Below are positions 34,641 to 46,742 of a DNA stretch of 64,000 nucleotides, one piece after another (positions within the stretch are counted from its first letter, which is position 1; each line of letters starts with the position of its first letter). Location: positions 45,442,880-45,506,879 of the forward strand of contig CM055103.1 of the NCBI GenBank assembly GCA_029204225.1, given 5' to 3'. Origin of the DNA: Diphasiastrum complanatum (taxonomy: Eukaryota > Streptophyta > Lycopodiopsida > Lycopodiales > Lycopodiaceae). The notes below the pieces were generated by a model, which saw nothing but the letters and a program-made list of their open reading frames with translations, had not been told where the DNA came from and searched no databases. The translations under genes and the position numbers were made by a program.

Positions 34641-36536
34641 AAGGATTGGTGAATTTGGATTTAGTGGATGGGATTCAATGGAGAATGAAAGATGTTGGTG
34701 TTTTCAAGTGGAATGGAAATGAACCATTTTCTCTCAACAAGGAGAAGAAGAAGGAAGGATTCAGGAGGAATTCATTCATTCGTTCGAGTGTAGAAGAGAG
34801 CTCTTGTTTTCTTGGTTATGAACAGAGATCATTTTCTAATGTTCTGGTGATGAAGAGAGGCAGGGATTCACCTGCTCCATTCTCTTCCTTAATGATTTGC
34901 TATGATGTTTGTTGATTCTGGAGTATGATCATGGGAATACGAGACCTTTCATTCAGATCTGTGTGCTTTTGTCTTCTAGTTAAACACTGATCAGACTGTC
35001 ATTCCTCTCTTTACATGCGATGGATAACCAATCATCTCTCTCTCTCTTTTTCTGCGTTGGACAAACTTACCTCTTTCTGTCTAAATGCGTTGGACAGGCT
35101 TTTATCACTCTTTATCTGTCAACGCTGGACAGACAAACTTTGGACAGATCATTCTCCCACTCCTTTGCATTGCAACCAGTGCTCTTTGATCTTTTTCTTT
35201 TACATACCTCTCTCTCTCTCTCTCTCTCCCTCAGAGTCGCTGCCCTCCATCTCTCTCCCTCACCATTCCCTGTCCGCCTGCGCATTTGCTCTCCATTTGC
35301 CTGCAGCCACAGATCTACCCCTCTCCCTCTCTACCTCACGGCCAGCGCTACCATCTCTCCCTCATCCGATTTATTTGTTGCTATCCCTCTGTCCCCCTTA
35401 TCGTCCGATCTTTCTCTGTTTCTGTGTACGTCTCCTTCCTCCTCCAACGACCCCCCCTTCCTATATCTTCTTGTTCCCAAAAGTTTTGGTGAAAAGACGA
35501 CCGTCAAAGATAGAATGGAAACCGTAATCTGGCAACCAATTATGTGGGCTACTGAAAAAAGATGCAGAGTGACTCCAACTGTGGAAGACATGACTTTTCT
35601 GAAGGACCCTCCTTGAAATTTAAGTCAGAGCATAAGGATCTGAGGTGAAATCATTTACTTTTTAATTGTATTTTTTTGGTTTAATCATTTGGTTAAGCAT
35701 GTAGACCGAGTTTTTCAGTTATTATGAATACTAAGTATCTGTTTTTATGAATTTGAAAAAAAAAAATGGATTTATGTGCTCATACTGAATTTATAACCCA
35801 TAGTATACAATAAATGGTATGTTTTTACAGTCTAATGAATTACAAATTTACCTTCTGCTGTAAAAACTCCAAAAAATAAAGAACAATTAGATTCTGTTTT
35901 TATATTGGAATATTATACATGCTTTTCAAGAGTTAAACTTATTAAGGATTTTCAAATGGCTATAACTTCTAATCCGTAACTCGGATCCGAATAGTCCAAA
36001 AAGGTAAATTGATCTTTAAAACTCATAGAATTCAGTTAAATTGAGAAAAATGACTTTTAAAAAAAATTTATCATAAATTTCTCAGTTTGAGTGATGTGTA
36101 ATGCTTAAGAAATATACTTAGCATGATAAATCAGCTATTGCTAATCCATTGAAAAACATGGAGAAGCTATCGCTCAAAGTGGTTGAAAAACACCATTAGA
36201 GCTATATATATATATATCATATATTTCCAAAACCACATACATTATCATGATAAAACCAGTGAAAAAGATGGTCAAGCTTTCGTAGATAAATCATGGCAAT
36301 TGCATCAAAGATTGAATAAAATTAAGTTTGCTTGATTGGAGAGAATACAAGAATTAGTAAATGAAAAACATTTATATAATTGAAAAGAATATTTGAGATG
36401 GATTACTTATGAGGTGAATGGGTTCAAACTTAAGTTACTTTCTAGTATAATCTATGACAATATTTGAACTAGAAACCTAATGATTGGCTTTATAATCATA
36501 CCAAAACCCCGCTATAGTGTTATGAGAGTGAGTTAT
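34640..36536 (+). repeat. Tandem segmental duplication, copy A
   Basis: This is collinear with 36690-38670: a GA-rich start (about 34735-34830), a CT-rich block (35030-35470), CTATATCTTCTTGTTCC at 35461, AAGTCAGAG...GAGGT at about 35622-35648, and a closing block of about 390 bp at 36136-36528 that is roughly 93-95 percent alike by eye. Open frames in the CT-rich block are compositional. Nothing resembles a known protein. Confidence 0.75.
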
Positions 36537-36689
36537 ATTAATATAGTCGGTTTTAAAAACTATAGTCGGTTTTGAAGAAATTGCCCTTCTCGTAGTCGTT
36601 AGAGACGGTTACACCATGGAGTACAAGATGATTCGAAGCCATCAACCTATCAATTGACACTTGTCAATTGAACTTCAAAAGTTCTATCA

Positions 36690-38670
36690 AATGAAGTAAA
36701 TTGAATCCTATGAAGGGGATTCACTGGAAAATTACAAGAGGATGGTGTTTGGAAGTGAGAGGTTGGAAACTGCTCTCGTTCTCTCTCTCACTCACGAGGA
36801 AGAGGAAGGGAAGAAACATTGAGAAACATTCTTACATTCTGGCATTGGGAAGAGAGGAGAGTTTCTTATTTTCTGGGTGGTGAGCAGAGCATGTTCATTC
36901 AATCTCTGAGCATATAATTTTATTCCTACATATTGGTGAGCAGGGAGTGATTCACAATCTCTGAAGAGTGAGAGCATTGCTTCTTTGCTGGATGTGAGAT
37001 GATAGATCAACGCTCATTCTGATTTTCTTGAAAAGAAGATTCATGTAGACATTTTTATGGAAAGCAAGTTATTGCTAATCCTACTGCTTCTACATAAAAT
37101 ACTGGTGGAGACGGCTGCTCCTAATGCCATGACGTGCTGCGTTCTCCATCTGTCTGCACTCCTACCTACCTCTCGTCCACTGATCAATCTGCATTTTTGA
37201 ACACACACACACACGCTGCCCTCTCTCATCGCTCTTTGTCCGCCTGTGCATCTGCTCTCATCTGCCTACAGCCGCAGATCTACCCCTCTCCCTATCTCCC
37301 TCACGATCGTGCTACCTCCCTATTCTCATCACCCAATCCTTCTTCAAGGTCAGCGCTCCCTGGCACTCCCTCACCCGAACTCTCTACCTGACGCGATCTC
37401 TCTCTCTCCGCCGATCTGTCTCCCTTCTTCCTTCAGCGACCCCTCCTTCCTATATCTTCTTGTTCCAAAATTTTTAGTGAAAGAGATGACCCGAAAAGTG
37501 ACAATGGGAACCACCAGTGTGAAAGGAATTTTGTGCATTTACAGAAAATATTCAAAGTGACTTTGAAACAATGAAGATATTAAAGAACCGGATGCCTGTT
37601 GAAGAAAAGACCTTAGCCTATGGACAGTCTCTTGAAACTTAAGTCAGAGTAAAAAGACTGAGGTAATTTTCATTGTTCATCTCTGTTTTTACTCATGTCC
37701 TAAATCACTTCATAATACAAATAGAAGATGAGTAAATGTTATTCTGTGTATTATTTCAATGACTATCTGGAATTCAAGAATGGGAATATGATTAGTCTAT
37801 GTATACTAAATGTGTAATGCAGTAAGAGATGACTAACGGATTTACCTTCTGCAGTAAGAATTATAGTTTTACAGTCAGCAATAATTCACTGATTTACTGT
37901 CTGAGGTAAAAAATAGTCAACATAAAATAGATTTCAGTCTCTGTTTTGGTTTACAAAATATGCTTTATGCTTAACAAACATAATGGAAATTTACAAGCAC
38001 AATAAATGTTATTCTGTGTATTATTTCAATGGCTATGAATGGAATTCAAGAATGGGAATCTGATTAGTCTATGTATACTAAATGTGTAATGCAATAAGAG
38101 ATGACTAACGGATTTACCTTCTGCAGTAAGAATTATAGTTTTACAGTCAGTAATAATTCACTGATTTACTGTCTGAGGTAAAAAACAGTCAACATAAAAT
38201 AGATTTCAGTCTCTATTTTGGTTTACAGAATATGCTCTATGCTTAACAAACATAATGGCAATTTACAAGCACAATAAATCCCATATTGCTAATCCATTGA
38301 AAAACATTGAAAAGCTACCGCTCAAAGTGGTTGAAAAACACCATTAGAGCTATATATATATTATATATTTCCAAAACCACATACATTATCATGATAAAAC
38401 CATTGAAAAAGATGGTCAAGCTTTCGTAGATAGATCATGACAATTGCATCAAAGATCGAATCAAATTAAGTTTGCTTGATTGGAGAGAACACAAGAATTA
38501 GTAAATGAAAAATATTTATATCATTGAAAAGAATATTTGAGATGGATTACTTATGAGGTGAATGGGTTCAAACTTAAGTTACCTTCTAGTATAATCTATG
38601 GCAATATCCGAACTAGAAACCCAATGACTGGCTTCATAATCATACAAAACCCCGCTATAGTGTTATGAAT
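36690..38670 (+). repeat. Tandem segmental duplication, copy B
   Basis: Second copy of the unit at 34640-36536, offset by about 1965-1990 bp in its first half and 2148 bp at its end. The extra length is explained by an internal 270-bp tandem duplication at 37737-38278. The minus-strand Copia element begins at its right edge. Confidence 0.75.
37737..38278. repeat. 270-bp tandem duplication
   Basis: TGTTATTCTGTGTATTATTT starts at 37737 and again at 38007. The two copies run to about 38006 and 38278 and differ at only a few positions, so this duplication is younger than the segmental one around it. Confidence 0.92.
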
Positions 38671-38978
38671 ACTGTTAAGTAACACACCAAACGTACCACA
38701 CCACCTCCATCACTTCTAAGAATCTTGATTTTGTATGAAAATTGTTTTTCAACTAGAGCTTTGAACTTTAGGAAATAGTCAAATACCTTAGACTTTGAAG
38801 CTAGAAGATATACCCAAGTAAATCTAGTGAAATCATCAATGAAAGTTACAAAGCAAGTAGCATCACCCTTGCTCTTTGAAGATGAGAAGTGCACATCCGA
38901 GTGTATGAGCTCTAATGGATGTGTAGTCTTGATAGATGACTTTGAAAAAGGCTTCTTATGAGACTTAGATATGGCACA
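38655..38978 (-). pseudogene. Copia integrase core, N-terminal part
   Basis: The frame reads KTTHPLELIHSDVHFSSSKS, TCFVTFIDDFTRFTWVYLL and YKIKILRSDGGG: the first two catalytic aspartates of the DDE triad are visible. The domain ends at the truncation near 38655, before the Glu. Confidence 0.9.
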
Positions 38979-39300
38979 AGCCTCTAAAAAGTTGAAAGTA
39001 GAGTTTGCACATGATCATTGCCTTGTGAAGGATATGAATCAGAAGTTCAAGGTCATTGCGAATGGTACAAGAGAGCCCAACCAAATTGTACATGTTGAAT
39101 GCCACAAGCAACATATCTCATCCATTCCATCGCAAACTGAACTGTGGCATAATAGACTTGGTCATTTGAACCTAGGAAGCCTCAGTTTGATGAGGAAATG
39201 TCATGTGCCAAATTTAAGCAATTAGCAATTACAATGGAAGTAAAGCTAAGAGCAAGAAAAGTACAAAGCATTCAAGATAGCATATCCATAGAAAGCTAGA
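38979..39300 (+). pseudogene. Plus-strand Copia GAG-pre-integrase fragment inserted in minus-strand Copia
   Basis: In the opposite strand to its surroundings, 38985-39222 encodes HDHCLVKDMNQKFKVIANGT, then ELWHNRLGHLNLGSLSLM, the GAG-pre-integrase signature of a different Copia lineage. The flanking minus-strand frames would join across it (GDPC before, ACAISKSHKKPFSKSS after). Only about 80 codons are present, with no LTRs. Confidence 0.85.
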
Positions 39301-39702
39301 AACACAAGGATCTCCATAGAATGAGATAAGGTTAGGCAAGCCAATAACTTTGGCTTTCTTGACCATGGACACCATAGAACTATGGTTAGGATGCCCCAAC
39401 CTTCTATGCCATAGTTCCTCCAAAGACATATGAGAAGCAAAAGCACTATCACAAAAGTTAGCATATTCTTTGGGATCAAGTTTGTAGATTCCACCATATC
39501 TAGACCCACATGCAAGGATCTCATCATGCTTCTTGATTGTACATGTATCAACATTGAAATTCACATCTAGTCCACTATCAAACAATTGTCCAACACTAAT
39601 AAGATTTTTTGTTAACTTGGGAACAAAAAGTACATTAGACAGAGAAAGAACTTTTGAGGAAGAAAGCTTTAAGGGAATGGTCCCTATGCCTTCATAGCAC
39701 AC
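39246..39702 (-). pseudogene. Copia protease end and GAG-pre-integrase
   Basis: The minus-strand frame gives LSNVLFVPKLTKNLISVGQL, typical of the protease end, and EELWHRRLGHPNHSSM with GLPNLISFYGDPC, the GAG-pre-integrase. Its start overlaps the end of the gag frame in a different phase, so a single frameshift near 39690 separates them. Confidence 0.92.
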
Positions 39703-40760
39703 TCATGATCATTTGTTGTGTAGATGGACTTCTTGGCTCCTTCATAAGGTGACATAGATGAAAAAGAATGCTTGGAGCTACATATATGTGAAGAAGCTCC
39801 ACTGTCGATATACCACGAACCATCCTTCTTGAAAGGTGATGAAGAAAAACTCGAGACCATAAGAGATCCCTCTCCATCACTTGCATGAGCATCTTCCTTC
39901 TCGTCATTAGAAACGTTGGCTTGCTTGAATTGACTCTTCTTCTTGAAGCAATTGGTGGCATAATGCCCCTTCTTGCCACAAAAGAAACACTTGATGTTTT
40001 TCTTCTTCTTCTTGGATGTGGAAGCTTGAGAGGACTCATCCTCTTCTCCTTTCTCCTTGGAAATAAGATTGTTCTTGCTTGAAGAGGATTGGTGTTGATT
40101 CTTACTGCTTGTCTTGTACTTGTCTTTGGTAAACAGAGCTTCACCATCAATGTTGAGAGACAGTCTCTCCATTTTCAAGAGTTTATACTTTTGTCTTGAT
40201 TCTTCAGAAATAAGCGCACTTTGGAGTGCTTCCAAACTTGGTAGCTCCTCCTTAATGGCATAACTCTGAACAAGGTTGTCATATTCCTCCTTTAGCCCAT
40301 TAAGTATGACTTGAACAAGTTCATTTTGGTTGATGGAGTCTCCTATGCATGACAATTCTCTATGGAGGTCTTTAACTCTCATTACATAAGCTGAAGCACA
40401 TTCATCACTTCTCTGTACACTTTGAAAAATTTGGTTTCTTAGTGTTAGAAGTCTAGAAGTATTATTTGCCTCATAGATAGACTTGAGAGTATCCCAAGCA
40501 TCTTTGGCATTAGTACAAGCACCAGTTTCTCTTAAGATGTCATTTGAGACATTCATCTTAATATAATGCAGAGCCATCCTAGCTCTCTTTTGTTACTTTG
40601 GAATTTCTTGAGGAATTTGTGGTTCTTCTTCAATGCCAAGTACAATATCCATCACATCTTGTAGTATTAAGACAGATTCCATCCTAACCTTCCAAATTGA
40701 GTAATTGGAGGTTGACAATCTTTCACTTGCTTCTAATAGAAAGACACCCATTAAAGTCAT
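39684..40760 (-). pseudogene. Copia gag and start of protease, one internal stop
   Basis: The probable start is the ATG at 40760 (MTLMGVFLLEASERLSTSNY). The frame carries SIWKVRMESVLILQDVMDIV and reaches an in-frame TAA at about 40594, then reads on in the same frame from KRARMALHYIKMNVSNDIL to LTLRNQIFQSVQRS. A CCHC knuckle, CFFCGKKGHYATNC, is at 39989-39948. The protease start WYIDSGASSHIC, with the intact DSGA, is at about 39815. One nonsense codon and one frameshift are therefore the only clear lesions in gag-protease, making this the least decayed Copia gag here. Confidence 0.93.
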
Positions 40761-41138
40761 AAAGAATGATGGAAATAAAACAAGATGGATGTCTCACTAA
40801 CTTGACAATCTCTCTAAAACAAGATTTGAATCATCAAAAAAGATGAAGTATGGAAAAAGTTACGGTTCTCTGAATTTCACACGTGTGAAATACTCCAAAA
40901 ATGTCAAATTGACTCAAATACAATCTATTTGTATGAAACAATTTGCCTAGAACCTATAAATTTTGTCTAAATCACATATAGATGAGATTGTTCAGCTTCT
41001 GGATGATTTTTGTGATCATTCAAGCAATAAATGACATGTACACATGATTTGCCACAGGTCTAGGCGCCCTACCTACAACTCTTCAAAATCTTATAACTTC
41101 TGATTGGCTTATCCAACTGTCATGATTCAAATTGCATC
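40761..41138 (-). other. Copia leader region
   Basis: Similar to 1201-1560. It contains the 18-bp palindrome ATTTCACACGTGTGAAAT at about 40873-40890 and GCGCCCTACC near 41074. The PBS and LTR expected further right are replaced by the plus-strand fragment. Confidence 0.65.
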
Positions 41139-41353
41139 AGTGTGTTGGTCTAACAAAGGTGAAGTATGTCAGAGAGTTGCTGCACAAGTTTAGGTTGCAG
41201 GATTGCAAGCCAGTGAACACTCCTATTGATCCAGATAAAAAGCTTTCTAAGCTTAACAAATCAAAGCCATTTGATGCTACACTGTATAGGCAATTAATAG
41301 GAAGTCTGATTTATCTTACTACGACTAGACCAGATATATGCTATGATGTTTGA
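41132..41353 (+). pseudogene. Copia RT C-terminal fragment
   Basis: The frame encodes KVKYVRELLHKFRLQDCKPV, TPIDPDKKLSKLNK and RQLIGSLIYLTTTRPDICYD, the conserved end of Copia RT. It breaks off at CYDV, where a different, GC-richer sequence begins (TGATAGGGG). Confidence 0.9.
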
Positions 41354-44112
41354 TAGGGGAAAATTCCCGACGGGGGATTGGTCTCACCGGGAAGCCCTAC
41401 AGGGGAAGCGCCCACACTGCCCTTACGCGAATGATTGAGGGATACCGCTTCCAATCCCGAGGGCCATCTCAATCACTCCGCGCTCCCCAGCCGATGAGGG
41501 TTTTCAGTCCCCCAGAGGCACGGCTGTAAGGAGGTTTAACATCATTCTTGATCGTATTAACCCTGTCTTCCCATGAAGTAGCTCTAGGTGAGGGTGATAA
41601 TCCTAGCTCCCTAGCTTCCCTCCCCTAGCTTTTTCCAAGTAGTGTGAACACGTTCTGTCAAAGTTTAGGATCTTAAATCAATCATATGACTGTGCGTGGT
41701 GAAGAGAGTGGTGCTTACCATTTTTGTAAGATGTCTTTGAGCACTCACTCAACAATTTCAAGGCACACGAAATGAAGCTAGTACACATACACCAAAATAG
41801 AAATCAAATGTCATCTCTTGGTTAGTTGTCGTGTAACGTGGGAGTGCCAGTTATACGCGCCGCCTTGTTTGATAGGCGGTGATATTTTGCCAATCGTTAG
41901 GCCTAGATATTTTGCTAGGCAGTTCCTACGGCGAATGTGACTAAGCTGACCCCTAACCGAGGTGGTGTATTCCAACCACGCGCGGTGACAACCCGCTCTT
42001 CTATAAAAAAGAGGTCGATCATGTTGACTCAAGTACACACAAAAATGATTCATTCCCAAATATAATATAAAGCTGGGTTTTGCAACCTAAGCACAATGTG
42101 CATGGTGATTTTAACATTTGATAATTGTGAGCACACAATGAAGAGACATGACTAGCATGCTATATAACCTACTCATCATTAAAACTCATAACAATGCTAA
42201 TGCACACCATAGCCGATGCAATCTTCAAAAGCTGCTAAGTTAGTCATGCAGACGATATTCCAGACCACTTCATATTGCACACACAAGGCCTTAAGAGTGA
42301 ACAAAAAATTGTGCTTTGGAAATGAACCAAGAGGTGTACCTTATGTGAAGGGGAAACTGGTTGCCTAGCAAACCGCTGAGTCATGAGTTCAAGCACGTCT
42401 TGTCGATTGGCTGGTGAGGTCCTTCTTAATTCACTTAATTCTCAAACTTGTCCATACACATCGGCTTCAAGGCAGGATAGGGACTTCACGAGGCAACGTC
42501 ATGAGGTCCATCCTGGGAGGTGGTGCCTTGGTTGGGTGCGTTGGAGCTGGGCAATTCTGACAATCTGCTGCTTGGCTATTCGTTCTTTTGTTTACTTGGT
42601 GCTGAGACCTATGGCTTTCTTCTGATCAATGGTAAGCTCAAGGATCGCTGCTACTATCTGGGAAAAGCAGGTGGGACTGCCTATACTTCTTTTCATGGTA
42701 GAAACATTCTAATCTACACAACATATCTACATCCACAATGCCATTGCTCCCAAGTGGTATTCTACTCACAGTAATCATTCTACTTAATGAAGACACTCCA
42801 CACACATTCTTACACACAATGGAGACTACCCCTCTCTCAACGTCTATTCCACAGATTTGCACATAAGGAGGATGGTAGTTCAACCATTCAAGCACTCCTC
42901 TTTCACACAATGATTATGACAACAAGTTTCCTTCAAGAGAAAAATGGGCACTTAATCGTCACAAAGAGATGATAGTCTCATAATAGGTGGATGCCACCCT
43001 TCTCTCACACCACTCCCACAAATTTGTCATCCTCAAATGTTCTCTCTCATTCATGGGAACTACCATCAACCTCTCTCACATGAACGACCTATTTTCTCAA
43101 CTCTCTTAACTAAAAAAACTCTCTTCATTCCCCTTTATCAGCTCCCAACCAACAACTTTTTTCAACTCACGTGACATACAACCAAAAGTTTTCCCTCATC
43201 ATCTCTCTCTTCCACATTCATTCTCTCCATTTTATGGGCATTTCCAAACCCTCCCCTTCATAGTGCCATCTTGTCATTTTTCACACCCTTCATGCCCTTA
43301 CTGCCATGTGTCCTACTCCCCTTGGAGAGGTACCCAAGCATTGATGTCAGAGGTGACTTGAGGTGACACCCATCCTTTCCAAAGATAGTATGAATCTTAG
43401 GTGTACTGAAGTACCGTGTGTGAGCCACCTCCCTTTATGGCATTTGTGGGTGATATAAATAGTAAGTACTTCACTTACTTACCATTCTTAATTGAGTTGT
43501 CCATGTGGTCAACACCTACTATGTATAGGAAAGATATTTTTAGTAAGTGAGTGTAACTCCCTTTTGGCAATTTTTCTTGTGTGCTCATGGCCCATGGTCC
43601 GTATCGTCGGCGTTGGTTCGTTGGGGTGTCAATCAACACATTGCCTTGAGATTTTTTCCCTCTTGCCCATACTTTGCCATTACCAGCTCCATTGTCCCGC
43701 AATTTCTTTGCCATATCCGTGAGTCGATTTTTTCCCTTGTCATAGTTGCTCTGACGTGCGCAATTTTCAGCGGGGCACTCATGACTTGGGGTTTCTTCAA
43801 GGCAATCGATTCCCTGGAAAACACAGTAGGCAATTTTTTCATCAATAAAAGTAACAGAGTACATTGAAAATTTGCTCGGCCATGCCGGCTAGTATAATCG
43901 GGCCAATTCTAAGGCCGTAAACTATTATGGGCCATTTCGAAGGCCTCAAAATTTGCTCTAGCCACATTTTGGACGGGCTGGGACCCCTATCTATAGGCAA
44001 CTGTATGCCGATTTACCATTAATAGCCGGGTTTTACATGCCAATTTTTATACAAAATTGTGAAAATCTCTCTAGAAATAGTCCAATTTTTTGTGTGAAAA
44101 TATCGGCTAACA
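41354..44112 (+). repeat. Possible long LTR of a Ty3-type element
   Basis: The sequence changes abruptly inside the Copia RT frame at TGATAGGGGAAAATTCCC and a PBS-like site follows a CTAACA end at 44112. This gives TG...CA ends and a length of about 2.76 kb. A GATATAAATAG box lies near 43450. No second copy is present in the window to prove it, and the large size makes nested insertions likely. Pyrimidine-rich tracts fill 42780-43260. Confidence 0.4.
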
Positions 44113-44113
44113 T

Positions 44114-44131
44114 TGGCGACTTCACTGGGGA
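44114..44131 (+). promoter_or_regulatory. Primer-binding-site-like sequence
   Basis: TGGCGACTTCACTGGGGA resembles the TGGCGACTC(T/C)(G/A)CTGGGGA site found directly after the 5' LTR of many plant Ty3 elements. The matching tRNA was not verified. Confidence 0.55.
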
Positions 44132-44134
44132 GTG

Positions 44135-45488
44135 TGGTCCCCACACAAACGTACTCAGAATGCTCTTGGTGGTGAATCAACTATAGTGGGCTCAGCACCC
44201 TTGCTAGGTGATGCTAACCACAAGGATCTTGTATGGTGTCTTTAATCGCTCTCTTCCCAAAGGCCATTGGTTGAGCCCTTAGGATCCATGTGCAACTGGT
44301 TGGTCTTCACTGCAACATCTTCAAATAAGCTAGTGTCTTCATACTTGCATCAAACCCACCCGTGACTTATGTGGCAAATGCTCCCAACCCATCAGATTAA
44401 AAGGCATGCCCGTCTTAGACCCATGCATGGAGGGATATGCAAATGCAATTCTCAGCATTATTGGTGGGATGACATGGATGCAAGTGATCAGTATCGTGTC
44501 TAATATTATGCCATGTGCGCATGTAAATGCCTCAGAGATCTATCAACTTTAGAGAGATATGATTGATCAGATCTAGGTCTATGAAGTCTCAAAAATTCAT
44601 TCGCAACATGGATATTGAACATCTGAATCTTGTAATTAAATTCCTATCCTCTGATCTGATGAAATCTATACTGCTCATCAAAATATTCCACCTCTGTTGA
44701 TGATCATAGGTCAACTCATAATATCATCGTGTCTCGCAAATAACAAGCCTCGGTCAATTGATCTATATGAAAATCTCAAGTGTAAGTTGTTGGGATCTTT
44801 TGATCGAATCTACATTGTATGATCCGTTAATTGATGTCCACTATGAATGAAATCCATGAATTGAATCTGAATCATGAGCTAGGGGAGATCTAGCTCCATT
44901 TGTGCTTGCCTACTAATCAAATCCAATCAAGTATAAGGAGGAAAGATGTCGGACCTCACAAATGGTTATAGATCCGATTTGGAGTAAGCATCATCAAACT
45001 TTTTTTTTTTTTTCAGTGCCTTATCCATTGGGCAATGGAGTCACTCCCCTCCCCACTACAATGTTTTCATTTCCAAATTTTTCTCTCTAACCCTCCCATA
45101 TGCTTCTATGTCAGTCAACGTATGCCCGCTACAACAATGCACAATGCCCTATGCAGCTCAGAGTATATGCAGAGTGCATGGATATGGGTGCATTCATTCA
45201 AGCTTGCAACAAATGTTTCAAACATATTGTGTCTAATGTGATGCAGGTGCAGTGGTGGTGGGTGCAATATGCTCTTGACTTTTGGATCCCTGATTTCTGC
45301 ACTTCAACAAGTGTTAGTGCATACAGCAACAATAATTTTTTTTTATAATATACAGAATGGAAGAAATTCACCAAATAACAAGATTAGCAAAGCAGAGAAA
45401 TGAACAAATGAAAACGAAACATAAAGTTCCTATTTTCCCTTATCCCATAGGTAAAATCAAGGATAAGGGTGGATTTCCATCACATTGC
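44135..45488. other. Leader-like region, no gene recognised
   Basis: No convincing domain on either strand. A T run is at about 45001-45014. Confidence 0.3.
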
Positions 45489-46715
45489 CTACCCAACATC
45501 AATCTTGTTGTCGGGGTATTCATCTTCTGTTGTAGATCTATCGTGATATATGGAATAGGAGGCTAAATTATTCAGATCTCTGAACTGATGTGGGTGATTT
45601 TGGGGTATGTTTCGGTTCCATGGTACAAATGGAATGTCTGCATTTGTAGCCTGACATATCCTTCCTGTATCATAGGGTTCATTCCCGTTATTTATACCCA
45701 TGGTTGGAGGTACAGTATTCCTCATCTCTTCTATGATTTCTAGTTCATGCCCTTCGTTCTTGATATCAACTTTGGAGATATAGCCTGGCATGTCCTCTTC
45801 CCAATGGAGTATATCTTGGGTTTTTTGGGTATAGTTTTGGTACCCATCCTCACTAGGGTGTATCAAGGTAGTCTTGCTAGTCACATACTCATGTTTTTTG
45901 AATAGGTTCTGTATACCATATGACTCCTCCTGATTAATGTCATCAGGGATAGGTGATTTAATACCTTCACTCTCCAAAATTGCTGGAGTTGGATCTATGG
46001 TTCTGGATCTAGGGGGGCAGTCTATTGGGGTTGTCCATGTGGGTTCGTCTATTTCTGCCCATTCTGAATTGCTATTGTTGTCCTTGTCTAGAGGTACAAC
46101 TTGATCAAGTTGGTCGCTAAACATTGATGGGGCTACCTCCTCAGACTTAGTGTCCTTCTCAAGACTCACCTGCCTATCACTCTCTTGCATCCACACTTTT
46201 CTAGGGGAGTCTGCTCGTAACTCACCTCGGGTTATCGTCAGTACACTCGACCTAGCCTCTTTGGGTATGCGTGGTTTTCCAAAATGTGTAGGGGGCCTGT
46301 TGTCGCTGGTCTCAGCTCGTCTAACCTGAGGGGTGTCATCATGATGCTTAGTCCATAAGTGTACATTTATGTCTGTTTGTATTTCATGATTGACTAGCCC
46401 ATAACTTTGTACTAGATCTGACCCATCCCCTTGTGTCCAACCATGGTCCTCAAAATAATCAAGTGCTTCTTGAGACATCTCAAGATTGATCGACATTCTA
46501 TCCTTATCACATTCTGATTTGGATAATTCTGAGGGTATAACATTTTCATCTGTTTCATATCCTGTATTATAGTGCCACTCTTGTGTACTAGAAGGACTGA
46601 TATAACTTTCGGACCCTTGGTTTGGAGTGTGACAATCTGGCATCATAACATCCCTCTCATGTGTGTATTGTGGTCTTGGTCTTGGGGGTTCAGATGTATG
46701 ATGTAGGTCTCTCAT
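45489..46715 (-). CDS. Unknown acidic ORF downstream of gag-like ORF
   Basis: The frame from the ATG at 46715 is 408 codons. It is in the same frame as the gag-like ORF on its 5' side, separated only by a TGA at 46745-46743, so the two may once have been one polyprotein. The product is hydrophilic and rich in Asp, Glu, Ser, Thr and Pro, with no membrane segment, zinc knuckle, protease or RT motif. I do not recognise it. The length without stops in an otherwise decayed region suggests either recent insertion or selection. It could be the C-terminal part of a long retroelement gag or an accessory ORF; a host gene is less likely given the neighbour. Confidence 0.5.
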   Translation of the reverse strand: MRDLHHTSEPPRPRPQYTHERDVMMPDCHTPNQGSESYISPSSTQEWHYNTGYETDENVIPSELSKSECDKDRMSINLEMSQEALDYFEDHGWTQGDGSDLVQSYGLVNHEIQTDINVHLWTKHHDDTPQVRRAETSDNRPPTHFGKPRIPKEARSSVLTITRGELRADSPRKVWMQESDRQVSLEKDTKSEEVAPSMFSDQLDQVVPLDKDNNSNSEWAEIDEPTWTTPIDCPPRSRTIDPTPAILESEGIKSPIPDDINQEESYGIQNLFKKHEYVTSKTTLIHPSEDGYQNYTQKTQDILHWEEDMPGYISKVDIKNEGHELEIIEEMRNTVPPTMGINNGNEPYDTGRICQATNADIPFVPWNRNIPQNHPHQFRDLNNLASYSIYHDRSTTEDEYPDNKIDVG

Positions 46716-46742
46716 AATATTCAACTCACCCCCTACTATCTG

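Larger units (their letters stand above)
38655..41138 (-). mobile_element. Copia LTR retrotransposon, gag to integrase, truncated
   Basis: On the minus strand: leader, gag with zinc knuckle, protease, GAG-pre-integrase and the first part of integrase. RT, RNase H and both LTRs are absent. Leader and gag match the element at 6-2606. It is broken by a plus-strand insertion at about 38979-39300, and cut off on the right at about 41138 by a plus-strand RT fragment. Confidence 0.9.

Noticed and set aside
35015-35616. Overlapping long frames rich in Ser, Leu and Pro
   Set aside because: They arise from a CT-rich tract that is open in all three frames. No domain is visible and the paralogous copy at 37130-37560 does not conserve the frames.
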